Assembly: GCA_903882875.1 (NCBI GenBank)
Contig: CAIRYQ010000059.1
Coordinates: 46,438-110,437, forward strand
Reading direction: 5' to 3'
DNA: 64,000 bases
Origin: an uncultured Spartobacteria bacterium
Lineage (GTDB): Bacteria; Verrucomicrobiota; Verrucomicrobiia; Chthoniobacterales; Chthoniobacteraceae
Below are positions 24,995-35,438 of this stretch, one piece after another (positions within the stretch are counted from its first letter, which is position 1; each line of letters begins with the position of its first letter). The notes under the pieces are model-generated. The model saw only the letters and a program-made list of their open reading frames with translations, searched no databases and was not told the origin of the DNA. The translations under genes were made by a program, and so were the position numbers.

Positions 24995-25603
24995 ATGAGC
25001 TACGTTCCACTGATCAGCTCCGGAGTCGCCGGCCCGCTCGGCGCACTCCATCTCCCGCGCCTCTGGTTGAAAGCCAACCTTAAGGCCGCAGGTGAACTTG
25101 TTGCCAGATCCACAATTAAACCTTATACAGACTACGTTGACATGGTCTGTAATGCCAGCCCTCTTGCCTCTGTTTTAGAGGCACACTCGAAAGAAAACGA
25201 CTGGCATTCACAAGGTAACTGTAGTGGAGCAGGCCCAAGCCAACCACCAAAGAACATCCCGCGCCAAAACAAAGGAAGAAGAAAGAACTCAGGCAAGATC
25301 GTCAATCAAAAATCAGGCATGGTTGTTATCTGTAGAACGGATACGACTGAGGTAACTGTTTCAGGTGGCGAAGGGAGATTTGACATCAAAACGATAGTTG
25401 GTTTGTTGGAGCACCCAAAGACCATTGATGTATCAACTGGAAACAAGGAAACTAAGACCGTTTCTACTGAGCAGGCAGTGAATGGACCAAAGGAGGAGAA
25501 TAAATCGTCCATATTCAATCTACTCGCCTCGCTTTGGCGGTTTTTCACCGGCGTTTTCAGCGGTAAGCATAAATCTTCACATCCCGATGACTACGAAATC
25601 TAA
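24995..25603 (+). CDS. Chimeric DUF5069 paralogue with unrelated low-GC C-terminal part
   Basis: A 202-residue frame. Its first 30 or so residues (MSYVPLISSGVAGPLGALHLP, then RLWLK) are nearly identical to the intact DUF5069 gene 680 bases downstream, including the leader DNA. After residue 35 the similarity stops and the rest is of much lower GC, with polar Ser/Thr/Lys-rich sequence and an aromatic helix (FNLLASLWRFFTGVF) near the end. It looks like a duplicated 5' end joined to foreign DNA. Whether it makes a functional protein is unknown, but the frame is open through the foreign part. Confidence 0.55.
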   Translation: MSYVPLISSGVAGPLGALHLPRLWLKANLKAAGELVARSTIKPYTDYVDMVCNASPLASVLEAHSKENDWHSQGNCSGAGPSQPPKNIPRQNKGRRKNSGKIVNQKSGMVVICRTDTTEVTVSGGEGRFDIKTIVGLLEHPKTIDVSTGNKETKTVSTEQAVNGPKEENKSSIFNLLASLWRFFTGVFSGKHKSSHPDDYEI

Positions 25604-25672
25604 ATTGATTACTATTTCGCCCGTTCAGCACGGGGAAAACACAAAACAACAAACAACCAAACAACAACACAC

Positions 25673-26110
25673 ATGAGCTACATCCCATTGATCAGTTCCG
25701 GAGTCGCCGGCCCTCTCGGCGCACTTCACCTCCCCCGCCTCTGGCTGAAGATCAGCCTCGAAGCAGCGGGCAAACTCGCCCCCGGTTACCCCGGTTTCGG
25801 CGCAGGCTACGACCAGATGACCGCCAACCAGCTCGGCTTCGACGGCCCCGCGGCAGTCGCCTTCATCACGGCCAACAAGCCCAACTATCCGCAGTTCGAG
25901 GCGTGGGTACGCCAGAACGCGAAGAAGCTCACCAAGGCCGACATCCAGCGCCACAACCTCGCCATCCTCGGCTACTGCCACGGTGACGACGTCCGCAAGG
26001 GCATCCTCACGGCGAGCGGCCTGCCGGACGACGGCAGCGTGCTCCCCGGCGCGATCGACCTGAACAACCTCGACGACTGGCAGGAATTCCACGCCGCCGT
26101 CCTGAAGTAA
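25673..26110 (+). CDS. DUF5069 protein
   Basis: A 145-residue protein of the DUF5069 family, common in Verrucomicrobiota and relatives: LHLPRLWLK, GYPGFGAGYDQMTANQLGFD, FEAWVRQNAKKLTKADIQRHN and a C-terminal DLNNLDDWQEFH block. Function is unknown. The CA-rich leader (25635-25672) lacks a Shine-Dalgarno site, the codon use looks highly biased, and a strong terminator follows 28 bases after the stop, all of which suggest high expression. A truncated paralogue lies just upstream. Confidence 0.85.
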   Translation: MSYIPLISSGVAGPLGALHLPRLWLKISLEAAGKLAPGYPGFGAGYDQMTANQLGFDGPAAVAFITANKPNYPQFEAWVRQNAKKLTKADIQRHNLAILGYCHGDDVRKGILTASGLPDDGSVLPGAIDLNNLDDWQEFHAAVLK

Positions 26111-26138
26111 GGAAAGGCGCGAGCCAGCAAATCACCAA

Positions 26139-26170
26139 AGCCGGTGCGGGAAACTGCACCGGCTTTTTTT
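26139..26170 (+). terminator. Intrinsic terminator after the DUF5069 gene
   Basis: A 9-bp perfect stem (AGCCGGTGC at 26139-26147 with GCACCGGCT at 26156-26164), an 8-base loop and a run of seven T residues (26164-26170). Oriented for the plus strand. Confidence 0.92.
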
Positions 26171-26216
26171 GCCGCCGAGGACAGGAGGCGGCTGCGAAGG
26201 CGCGCTTCGTCATTCG

Positions 26217-26978
26217 TCATCTCCCAAACGCCTGCCACGCGAGGCGCAGCGCAAGTGCGAGCGCGACGCCGATGAACAGCGGGCGGATCACGCGAGAGCC
26301 GTGCGCAATCACGAGTCCGCTCCCGAGGCGTGCGCCGACAAGCTGACCGGCAATCATCGCGCCGCCCACGTCGAAGCGGAGGCATTTTGCAAAGGCGAAT
26401 GCGATCAGCGCGGCGAGGTTGCTCGCGAGGTTGAGCGCCTTCGTGGTGCCAGCCGCAGTGCGCAAGTCCTGCCCGAGCGTGAGCGCGCACGCGAGCATCC
26501 AAAACGATCCCACACCCGGCCCGAAGAAGCCGTCGTAGAAACCGAGCAGCGCGCCGAAGATCAGCGCGAATGCCGCCATCCCGATGCGTGCCGCGCGCGG
26601 ATGCTCGCCGAGCCTGCGATTCAGCATCGTGTAGATTGCGACCGCGACCAGCAGCACCGGCACGATGCGCCGGAGAACCGCGGGATCCATGATCGCCACC
26701 GCGCACGCCCCGACTCCGGACGCGAGGAAAGTGATCACAAACGCGATCCTCAGCGAGCGCCACGCGATGAGCCCGGCGCGCGTGTAGTGCGCGACCGCGA
26801 GCAGCGTGCCGCACGAGGATTGCAGCTTGTTCGTACCGAGCGCGACCTGTGGCGGCAGCCCGGCCCAGAGCAGCGCGGGCACCGTGAGCATCCCCCCGCC
26901 CCCGGCGATTGCATCAATGAATCCCGCCGCCGCACCGGCGAGCGCGAGCAGGAGATATTGCCACCATTCGAGGATCAC
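26217..26978 (-). CDS. TSUP-family membrane transporter (TauE/SafE)
   Basis: A 253-residue integral membrane protein with about eight hydrophobic segments in two repeats. The family motif GFIDAIAGGGGMLTVPALL lies near the N-terminus and its repeat GFYDGFFGPGVGSFWML in the second half. Members move sulphite, sulphoacetate or related organosulphur anions. A GTG at 26978 gives the proper N-terminus (VILEWWQYLLLALAGA); the frame reaches 27044 but the extra part is Arg-rich and unlike the family. No sulphur genes flank it. Confidence 0.85.
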   Translation of the reverse strand: MILEWWQYLLLALAGAAAGFIDAIAGGGGMLTVPALLWAGLPPQVALGTNKLQSSCGTLLAVAHYTRAGLIAWRSLRIAFVITFLASGVGACAVAIMDPAVLRRIVPVLLVAVAIYTMLNRRLGEHPRAARIGMAAFALIFGALLGFYDGFFGPGVGSFWMLACALTLGQDLRTAAGTTKALNLASNLAALIAFAFAKCLRFDVGGAMIAGQLVGARLGSGLVIAHGSRVIRPLFIGVALALALRLAWQAFGR

Positions 26979-27154
26979 ACGCGCACAGTTACCGCACCCG
27001 CGGCCATTTTCCGAATCCAATTCGCGCCCCCGCCGCCGTCGCAAAAATTCGCGAGGAAGTCCACGCCTTCAGCCGCAAATTCCCGCTGCCGCTCTGAGCT
27101 GCAAGATTTGCAAACGACCTCGCCAATCTCCCTCGATTGCTTCAGCGTCGTGCC

Positions 27155-28072
27155 ATGCCGATTCCTCCTGTTTCAAAGTTCCGTGTTCCTCTGTTGAAAT
27201 TACTTGGGGACGGCAAGGATCACCCGTTGGCGGATGCAGCGAATGCACTTGCAGATGTCTTTGATCTGAATGGCGAGGAACGGGCATCAGTTATTCCGAG
27301 TTCAGGCTATCCGGTAGTTAGACACCGCACAGGTTGGGCTGGCTTCCATTTGCGCAAATCAGGGCTCGTGTATGAGGGATTACACGGTGTTCTCCGCATC
27401 ACCCCCGAAGGGAAAGCATTGCTTTCAAAGAATCCCACGGATCTTTCAGAACGAGTGCTGCTTGAGTTTCCCAAATACCAGGCATGGCGAAAAGCGGTGT
27501 CGCAGACTGCTGGTGAAACAACTGCGGCGACCGTGAGCGAGGATGAAGAAACAGCATCGCCGGAAGAAATCATAGCCAACGCTTACGCCAAACTGCGCGC
27601 CAATCTCGCCGCGGAATTACTCGAACGAGTGAAAGCCAAACCTTCTGCATTCTTCGAACAACTTGTCGTCGATCTTCTTCTCGCAATGGGCTACGGCGGT
27701 TCACGAGCCGAAGCTGGAACCGTGACCAGAGCCTCGGGCGACGGAGGAATTGATGGCATAGTCAACGAAGACCGCCTCGGACTCGATGCCGTTTACGTGC
27801 AAGCAAAGCGGTGGAAGAACACGGTTGGTGTCGAAGAGCTCCGGAATTTCGTTGGGGCGCTCTCCGCGCACAAGGCACACAAAGGAGTCTTCATAACAAC
27901 CAGCGACTTCGCCAAGGGAGCGCGTGATTTCGTGGAGAAGGTCGGCCAGAAGATCGTGCTGATCGACGGCGCACGCCTAGCGGAACTCATGATCGACTAC
28001 GGTGTCGGCGTGCAGCGCAAGCAAGCTTACGAACTCAAGCGCGCAGACGAGGACTACTTCGCAGACGCTTGA
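27155..28072 (+). CDS. mrr: Mrr-type restriction endonuclease (type IV)
   Basis: A 305-residue protein. The N-terminal winged-helix domain (about 1-95) contains WAGFHLRKSGLVY and GVLRITPEGKALL, typical of the Mrr_N domain. The C-terminal nuclease domain has FFEQLVVDLLLAMGYGG, then SGDGGIDGIV near residue 195 and VQAKRW near 214, the D-xn-QxK catalytic set. Type IV Mrr enzymes cut methylated foreign DNA. It lies outside the type II island and has lower GC than its neighbours, suggesting transfer. The second Met at 27155 fits the family start. Confidence 0.92.
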   Translation: MPIPPVSKFRVPLLKLLGDGKDHPLADAANALADVFDLNGEERASVIPSSGYPVVRHRTGWAGFHLRKSGLVYEGLHGVLRITPEGKALLSKNPTDLSERVLLEFPKYQAWRKAVSQTAGETTAATVSEDEETASPEEIIANAYAKLRANLAAELLERVKAKPSAFFEQLVVDLLLAMGYGGSRAEAGTVTRASGDGGIDGIVNEDRLGLDAVYVQAKRWKNTVGVEELRNFVGALSAHKAHKGVFITTSDFAKGARDFVEKVGQKIVLIDGARLAELMIDYGVGVQRKQAYELKRADEDYFADA

Positions 28073-28251
28073 TACCGCGCGCCAAGTTCAGGCCGGGCGA
28101 ACCAGCAGATTCACGCGCAGCTTGGAAAGCCTGCCGAGTTCGGGAGCGGCGCGACGGATGCGCTGATGGCCCGCCCGACATTGTGCGTGACCGGGAGAAT
28201 CTCCCGTTCGCCGGACATCGGGTCTCCTTCGGAATGGAGCGGGCTGGCGTG

Positions 28252-28719
28252 CTACGCCACCACGGTTCGCCGCTTGCACACTCCGCCGGCGCGCAGCTCT
28301 TCGCAGCGCGCCTCGATGCGCACCACCTTTCCCGTCGGCGTGAAGCCCATGCGCTTGCTGATGCATATCTCCAGCGTGTCCATGTGGACATCCTCGAATT
28401 CAAAAATCTTCGTGCAGTCGAGGCAGATGAGGTGGTTGTGGTTCGGGTGGTCCACGTAGTTCGGATCGTAGAACTTGTGGTCGCGCCCGAAGTCCATCTC
28501 GCGCAGCATCCCGCTTTCCACGAGCAGCGGCAGCGTGCGATAGACGGTGGCGCGGGAAACCGAAGGGTCCACCTTTTTTGCCATCACCAGCAGGTCGTCC
28601 GCGGTGTAGTGCTCGGTGGTGCTGAACGCGGCCTCGATGATCGCGTCTCGCTGCGTGGTCTTCCGCAGCCCCTTTGATTCGAGGAATAGGTAGATGCGCT
28701 GGCGGAGGCCGGGGTCCAT
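28252..28719 (-). CDS. fur: Fur-family metal-responsive repressor
   Basis: A 155-residue protein of Fur length. The winged helix (about 1-85) has RKTTQRDAII and SVSRATVYRTLPLLVE; the dimerisation domain has the HPNHNHLICLDC metal site (C99, C102) and a second Cys pair (C139, C148) for structural zinc. Fur/PerR/Zur cannot be separated by motif alone; the Asp/His set suggests Fur or PerR. An upstream ATG at 28761 would add 14 residues. The Feo operon lies 2.5 kb away on the other strand and could be a target. Confidence 0.88.
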   Translation of the reverse strand: MDPGLRQRIYLFLESKGLRKTTQRDAIIEAAFSTTEHYTADDLLVMAKKVDPSVSRATVYRTLPLLVESGMLREMDFGRDHKFYDPNYVDHPNHNHLICLDCTKIFEFEDVHMDTLEICISKRMGFTPTGKVVRIEARCEELRAGGVCKRRTVVA

Positions 28720-28769
28720 GTCGCGCGCATCGTGCCGTGTCTGCGCGCAGTAGTCAAACACGAGCGCAA

Positions 28770-28823
28770 GGTGATCGCTGGGTTTGAAGGCTGCCGGTCA
28801 AATCCTGCGGGGTGACGGAGCGT
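28770..28823. repeat. 54-bp intergenic element upstream of fur, shared with the parB upstream region
   Basis: Bases 28770-28823 match 62925-62978 without gaps at about 40 of 54 positions, with conserved blocks AAATCCYGCGG, GGTTTGAA/AGTTTGAA-like and CGGAGCGT. Both copies lie upstream of a minus-strand gene (fur, parB) in the same orientation. It may be a promoter-bearing or mobile repeat; function is unknown. Confidence 0.55.
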
Positions 28824-28988
28824 CCCTGCGGTATGGGGAGTTGCGATCTTTGTCTCGTTCGCGCGGGCGCAGGCGCAAAAACAGGAGCGCGGGCGCGGGC
28901 GCACACGCACGCGCGGGCGAGGCTATGGACTTTCTCACTCAAAATGAGATCGGTTTTGAAATGAGCCGCCATCGCCGCAAACGAGAAC

Positions 28989-29118
28989 GGATCGGATGGA
29001 ACCACGAATGGACACGAAGTGACACGAATCGGATCCCGGAAGGTCGAGCGACCGACGACTGATTCGGCTCCGCCCTCATCCGTGTCACTTCGTGTCCATT
29101 CGTGGTTCCATCGGATCC
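28989..29118. repeat. Imperfect inverted repeat with arms of about 40 bp
   Basis: The left arm (28989-29030) and right arm (29077-29118) are reverse complements with few mismatches; both contain GGAACCACGAATGGACACGA. The region 28762-29205 holds no supported gene; besides this repeat and the element above it has a GC-rich GCGCGGGCGC-type stretch. Confidence 0.75.
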
Positions 29119-29205
29119 GGCCACGCGCACAATCATCTGCCCCGCACAAAATCCCGTTGCCAAGACGGTGCCCCGTGCTATTCCCCGCACCACATTTCTC
29201 CAGCC

Positions 29206-29493
29206 ATGCCAAATCTTCTCGACACCAAGCAAATCAAAGCCGCCCTCAAAGATCTCCCGGAATGGGATCTCGAAAAGAACGCCATCGAGCGCGTTTTCGA
29301 GTTCGATGACTTCGCGGGCTCGATTGATTTCGTGAATGGCGTCGCGGAACTCGCAGAGGAGCATGACCATCACCCGGATCTGGACATCCGGTATGCGAAA
29401 GTGCGTGTCATCCTCTCGACTCACAGCAAGGGCGGCCTCACCGAACTCGACTTCGAACTCGCCGAGCGGATCGGCAACCTCGTGGATGCGTAA
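29206..29493 (+). CDS. Pterin-4-alpha-carbinolamine dehydratase
   Basis: A 95-residue protein of normal PCD/DCoH length. It has the active-site block EEHDHHPDLDIRYAKVRV (H55, H56, P57) and the conserved TELDFELAERI at the C-terminus. The enzyme dehydrates 4a-hydroxytetrahydropterin in the recycling of the pterin cofactor; in bacteria without aromatic hydroxylases it may serve molybdopterin or pterin repair. The next small gene overlaps its end by 8 bases. Confidence 0.95.
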   Translation: MPNLLDTKQIKAALKDLPEWDLEKNAIERVFEFDDFAGSIDFVNGVAELAEEHDHHPDLDIRYAKVRVILSTHSKGGLTELDFELAERIGNLVDA

Positions 29494-29671
29494 TCCTGAA
29501 AAGGATTGCGCCGCACCCACGCCGGATCGCGCACGGAAAACGATCTCCGCGATTCTCGTGATCGCCTTTGCCGTCGGCATCTGCTGGCTCGTGGAAAAGC
29601 GCAGCGCACCGCCGCCGCCGCCGCACGTCACGCTGCCGTACGGGCAGCACCCGCAGCCCGCGGCGAAGTAG
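29486..29671 (+). CDS. Small single-pass membrane protein, unknown function
   Basis: A 61-residue frame starting at an ATG that overlaps the pterin dehydratase stop. One hydrophobic segment (ISAILVIAFAVGICWLV) is followed by a Pro-rich periplasmic tail (APPPPPHVTLPYGQHPQP). The overlap suggests translational coupling. No family recognised; it could be spurious, but the clean membrane segment and operon position favour a gene. Confidence 0.5.
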   Translation: MRNPEKDCAAPTPDRARKTISAILVIAFAVGICWLVEKRSAPPPPPHVTLPYGQHPQPAAK

Positions 29672-29689
29672 CGATTCCTTTTCCCCGCC

Positions 29690-31036
29690 ATGAACTGGCA
29701 GCAGCTCCTCTCCGCCGACCGCCTCGGCCGCAAAAAGCCCGGCCACCGCGAACCTGCGCGATCGGATTTTCAGCGCGACAGCGACCGCATCATCTTCTCC
29801 TCCGCATTCCGCAGGCTGCAGGACAAGACGCAGGTGTTCCCGCTTGCGGAAAATGATTTCGCCCGCACGCGGCTCACGCATTCGCTCGAGGTCGCCAGCG
29901 TGGGCCGTTCGCTCGGCACGCGCGTCGGCGCGGAAATTTGCGCGCGCCACAATCTCGCACGGGAAGGGCTGCATGCTTCGGACTTCGGCGCGATCGTCCA
30001 CGCTGCGGCGCTCGGGCACGATCTCGGGAACCCGCCCTTCGGCCACAGCGGCGAGGATGCGATCCAGCACTGGTTCACGAGCGACAGCCCGCACGCGCGC
30101 GCCGCACGCAGCGGGCTCTCCGAGGCGGAAGCGGCCGACATCAAGCGGTACGAGGGCAACGCGCAGGGCTTCCGCATTCTCACGCGCCTGCAGATGCCGG
30201 ACAACGCCGGCGGCCTCCAGCTCACCAGCGCGACGCTCGGAGCATTCACGAAATATCCGCATGCCTCGCTGCTCGGCCCGATCCCACATGCCGGCACGAG
30301 CCTGAAAAAATTCGGTTGGTTCCAGAGCGAGCGCGAGCATTTCGCCGAAGTCGCGCTGCACTGCGGCCTCATCCGGCGCGCGCCGGACTGCTGGGCGCGG
30401 CACCCGCTCGCATTCCTCGTCGAGGCTGCGGACGACATCTGCTACCGGCTCGTGGATTTCGAAGACGGCGCGCGTCTCGGCCACCTCGGCTATGAGACGG
30501 TGCGCGACGCTTTCCTCGCGATCATCCGCAAACACCCGCGCGATCTCGGCGGCATGACCTCGACGAAAGCCGCGCTCGAAATGCTCCGCGCGATGGCCAT
30601 CGGCGAATGCCTCACGCAATGCACCGCCGCCTTTCTCGACAACGAGGACGCGCTGCTCGCCGGGACATTCGACGCGCCGCTCACCGACGTGATCCCCGCC
30701 GCGCCCGCGCTCGGCGAAATCCAGAAAAAAAGCCGCGAAACGATCTACTCTACAAAGCGCGGAGTGGAGATCGAAATCGCCGGCTACGAGGTGCTCGGCG
30801 GCCTGCTCGACATTTTCATGAGCGCGGTGAACGACCTCGCCGCGCAGGGCGACCGCGCCTCCAACCGCAGCCGCAAACTTGCCAGCCAGCTCCCCGCCGA
30901 ATGCGTGAGCGCCGCGCGCGAAGCCGGCCCGTACGATCGCCTCATGCGGATGCTCGATTTCGTCAGTGGCATGACGGACAGCTACGCCGTCTCGCTCTAC
31001 CGCCGCGTGAAAGGCATCGCGCTGCCGGGAACGTAG
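29690..31036 (+). CDS. dgt: Deoxyguanosinetriphosphate triphosphohydrolase-like protein (dGTPase)
   Basis: A 448-residue HD-domain protein. The metal-binding residues are in RLTHSLEVASVGRSLG near residue 65 and HAAALGHDLGNPPFGHSGEDA near residue 108, followed by the YEGNAQGFRILTRLQ block typical of dGTPases. It splits dNTPs to deoxynucleosides and triphosphate. dNTP depletion can also act in phage defence in some systems, but nothing here links it to defence genes. Confidence 0.92.
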   Translation: MNWQQLLSADRLGRKKPGHREPARSDFQRDSDRIIFSSAFRRLQDKTQVFPLAENDFARTRLTHSLEVASVGRSLGTRVGAEICARHNLAREGLHASDFGAIVHAAALGHDLGNPPFGHSGEDAIQHWFTSDSPHARAARSGLSEAEAADIKRYEGNAQGFRILTRLQMPDNAGGLQLTSATLGAFTKYPHASLLGPIPHAGTSLKKFGWFQSEREHFAEVALHCGLIRRAPDCWARHPLAFLVEAADDICYRLVDFEDGARLGHLGYETVRDAFLAIIRKHPRDLGGMTSTKAALEMLRAMAIGECLTQCTAAFLDNEDALLAGTFDAPLTDVIPAAPALGEIQKKSRETIYSTKRGVEIEIAGYEVLGGLLDIFMSAVNDLAAQGDRASNRSRKLASQLPAECVSAAREAGPYDRLMRMLDFVSGMTDSYAVSLYRRVKGIALPGT

Positions 31037-31166
31037 TTTCCCCGCGACAAGGGATTTTGATCCCGAAAAATCGGGCTGCATCCGGCCTTTCTAAAATTGA
31101 AAATGGTCGCGCCAAAGTGCCTAACGCCAGAACCTCATGTGGGTCTTTTCCCTAGGAGCAGCGGAA

Positions 31167-31203
31167 TTGCGACCGAATCGCAATTTCCTCTTGCGACCGA
31201 ATC
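31167..31203 (+). promoter_or_regulatory. Direct repeat TTGCGACCGAATC upstream of the feo operon
   Basis: The 13-base sequence TTGCGACCGAATC occurs exactly twice (31167-31179 and 31191-31203) with 24-base spacing, 28 bases before the first feo start. The first copy also forms an inverted repeat (TTGCG...CGCAA). Spacing near two helical turns suggests a regulator site. It does not resemble the AT-rich Fur box. Confidence 0.45.
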
Positions 31204-31230
31204 TCATCCGCAGTAATAATCCCCATACCA

Positions 31231-31473
31231 ATGTTTCCAGTCGTCCCCAAACTGACACTTTCAACCGCGAAATGCGGCGAGCAGTTGCGCGTCCGGCACA
31301 TCTGCCCGGACTGCCCTCACTGCGTACGGCTGCGCGAACTGGGCTTCCGGGATCACGTCGTCGTGCGGAAAATCGCGGACGGCGCGGCGGTGATCTGCCT
31401 GCTCATGGGCACGCGTCTGGCGCTGGGCCGCGAGCTTTGCGATCACGTCGAGGTCGAGCGTTTCGCTGCCTGA
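31231..31473 (+). CDS. FeoA-like domain protein
   Basis: An 80-residue SH3-like protein related to FeoA (RLRELGFRDHVVVRKIADGAAVICLLMGTRLALGREL). It has an added Cys cluster, C-x4-C-x2-C-x2-C-like (CGEQLRVRHICPDCPHC), at the N-terminus, unusual for FeoA and possibly an iron or redox-sensing site. It begins the feo operon, 7 bases before the second FeoA gene. Confidence 0.8.
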   Translation: MFPVVPKLTLSTAKCGEQLRVRHICPDCPHCVRLRELGFRDHVVVRKIADGAAVICLLMGTRLALGRELCDHVEVERFAA

Positions 31474-31480
31474 ACGGTGC

Positions 31481-31738
31481 ATGGGTGACGATGCCGTGCC
31501 TCAGAGCGCAGCGGAGCCGTTGAGCGGACTCCAGCCCGGCCAGCGCGGCAAAGTGATCACGATCGAAGTGCCCGGCTCAATGCGCGGACGCGTGATGGAA
31601 ATGGGGTTCACCGCCGGCACGGTGATCGAAGTCGTGCGGTTCGCGCCGATGGGCGATCCGATCGAGTTCAAAGTCCGAGGCGCGCACATTTCGCTGCGCA
31701 AGGCCGAGGCCGCGGGCATCCGCGTGCAGCGGATCTGA
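31481..31738 (+). CDS. feoA: Ferrous iron transport protein A
   Basis: An 85-residue FeoA with the SH3-like layout LSGLQPGQRGKVITIE, RGRVMEMGFTAGTVIEVVRFAPMGDPIEFKVRGAHISLRKAEA. FeoA aids FeoB in ferrous iron uptake. It is the second of two FeoA-type genes in a row and lies 3 bases before feoB. Confidence 0.93.
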   Translation: MGDDAVPQSAAEPLSGLQPGQRGKVITIEVPGSMRGRVMEMGFTAGTVIEVVRFAPMGDPIEFKVRGAHISLRKAEAAGIRVQRI

Positions 31739-31741
31739 ATC

Positions 31742-33822
<2,081 letters not shown>

Positions 33823-33826
<4 letters not shown>

Positions 33827-33960
33827 GTGCCACGACGCAACATATCCTCGCCGCCGCCGCGGTCTTCATTTCGCTGCTGTACCTCGTGCTGCGCGGGCGG
33901 AGGAAAAAGGACTGCGGGAGCGGCTGCAACTGCGGGACGAAGAAACCGCAGGTGAAGTAG
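33823..33960 (+). CDS. FeoB-associated Cys-rich membrane protein
   Basis: A 45-residue protein overlapping the feoB stop (ATGA). One membrane helix (ILAAAAVFISLLYLVL) is followed by a basic patch and a DCGSGCNCGTKK tail with three Cys. This is the pattern of the FeoB-associated Cys-rich membrane protein, thought to help pass iron at the membrane. Confidence 0.85.
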
Positions 33961-34009
33961 GCGGGGGTTGAATCCCGCCGGGTGACGGGATGGAGAGGTG
34001 TCCACACTA

Positions 34010-35434
34010 TCAGCCGCCGGTATCCGCCGACGACAGTGTTAAGTTACTAACATCATCGTCGCCGGATTTGCTGAGCGGAATGGTGAACTGGAACACCACC
34101 CAGCCGGGATCGGACGGCTCGATCGTGAGCGTGCCGCCGTGCGCCCGCACGATCTCCCGGGCGATACTGAGGCCGAGGCCCTGCCCGCTGCCGCCGACAT
34201 CGCTCCGCACCCGCGAGGATTCCACGCGGAAGAACCGGTCGAAGATTCGCCCGCGATCCGCTTCGGAGATGTCCATGCCGGTGTTCGCGATCCGGCATAC
34301 TGCCACGCCGTCGGCCACGATGAGCTGACAGCGGATCGTGCCGGCCTGCCGGTTGTATTTGATCGCATTGTCAAAAAGGTTGAGCACCAACTGGCGGAGA
34401 AACTGCGGGCTGCCTTTCACCTGCACCGAAGGCGCAAGGTCGAGCTCCACGCCGATCTTCAGACGGTTGCCAAGTATCTCAATGTCCTCGGCAAGTTCCT
34501 CGATCAGATCGGTCAACGCGACCACCTCGGTGCCGACGGGAAATTTTCCCGCGTCTGCCTGCGAAAGGAGCAGCAGGCCCTCGACGATGTGGATGAGCCG
34601 GCCGGTCTCGTCGAGCAGGTCGAGCATTGTGCGCTCGACACCGTGGGGGATCTCGCCCGAGCGCAGTGCAATCTCGAGTTCGCCGCGGATGATCGTGAGC
34701 GGCGTCTTGAGTTCGTGCGAGGCATCCGCGCTGAAGCGCCGCGCCTGCTCGAAACTGCGTTGGAGACGATCAATCATCCTGTTGAGGACGGTCGTGAGGT
34801 GCCCGATTTCATCGAGGCCGCCGCTCACCGGCAGGCGTTGTTCGAGACGATCCGCAGTGATGCGCTCCGCCGCGGCCACAATATCGTCCACGGGCTTCAT
34901 GGTCCTGCCGTACAGCCAGCGTGCGCCTGCGGCGAGGAACAAAAATGCCACCGGCAGAATCACGGCGTACGTCCGCCACATGTTGTTCTCCCACTCGGTG
35001 AACGGGCTGATGTCCACCGCGACCCGGAGCCGCGTGCTCCCTTTGGTTATCTGCAAAATTCTTGCCGTGTCCGTGGGTGTGACTAGGCCCGTGTACGCCA
35101 CTCCTTCCGGGCCTGCGGGCAGCGGCACATCGCCCAGCTCCCTCGATCGGTAAACCAATTTGCCAACCGGCTCCTCGATCTCGAAGCTGTACAGGCTGTA
35201 GACTGAACTGAAGAATTTCGACACTTCGGCCGCGTCTCCCCAATCCATCGGATGGCCAAGATGCCCGATCCCTTCAAAGACGCTCTCGGCTTCGCTTCGC
35301 AGCGTGGAATCCAGATGGATGCGCATCTTCGACTCCAGCGAGTGGCCGATAAGCCCGCCAAAAAGCGCGACCGAGAGCCCGCCGACCAGCACCGTCCACA
35401 AGACTAGGCGCGTCTTTAGCGGCCAGACTTTCAT
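34010..35434 (-). CDS. Sensor histidine kinase (two-component)
   Basis: A 474-residue membrane kinase: an N-terminal helix (residues about 8-30), a periplasmic sensor of about 130 residues, a second helix (YAVILPVAFLFLAAGA), a HAMP domain, the HisKA box with the phospho-His in DASHELKTPLTII near residue 243, and an HATPase_c domain with GQGLGLSIAREIVRAHGG. The layout and order match CusS/PcoS-type or related OmpR-linked kinases. It lies 4 bases after its response regulator gene. Confidence 0.93.
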   Translation of the reverse strand: MKVWPLKTRLVLWTVLVGGLSVALFGGLIGHSLESKMRIHLDSTLRSEAESVFEGIGHLGHPMDWGDAAEVSKFFSSVYSLYSFEIEEPVGKLVYRSRELGDVPLPAGPEGVAYTGLVTPTDTARILQITKGSTRLRVAVDISPFTEWENNMWRTYAVILPVAFLFLAAGARWLYGRTMKPVDDIVAAAERITADRLEQRLPVSGGLDEIGHLTTVLNRMIDRLQRSFEQARRFSADASHELKTPLTIIRGELEIALRSGEIPHGVERTMLDLLDETGRLIHIVEGLLLLSQADAGKFPVGTEVVALTDLIEELAEDIEILGNRLKIGVELDLAPSVQVKGSPQFLRQLVLNLFDNAIKYNRQAGTIRCQLIVADGVAVCRIANTGMDISEADRGRIFDRFFRVESSRVRSDVGGSGQGLGLSIAREIVRAHGGTLTIEPSDPGWVVFQFTIPLSKSGDDDVSNLTLSSADTGG

Positions 35435-35438
35435 CCAC

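Noticed and set aside
33960..33985. Possible tRNA T-loop (GGTTGAATCCCGCC)
   Set aside because: No acceptor stem or anticodon arm can be folded around it.
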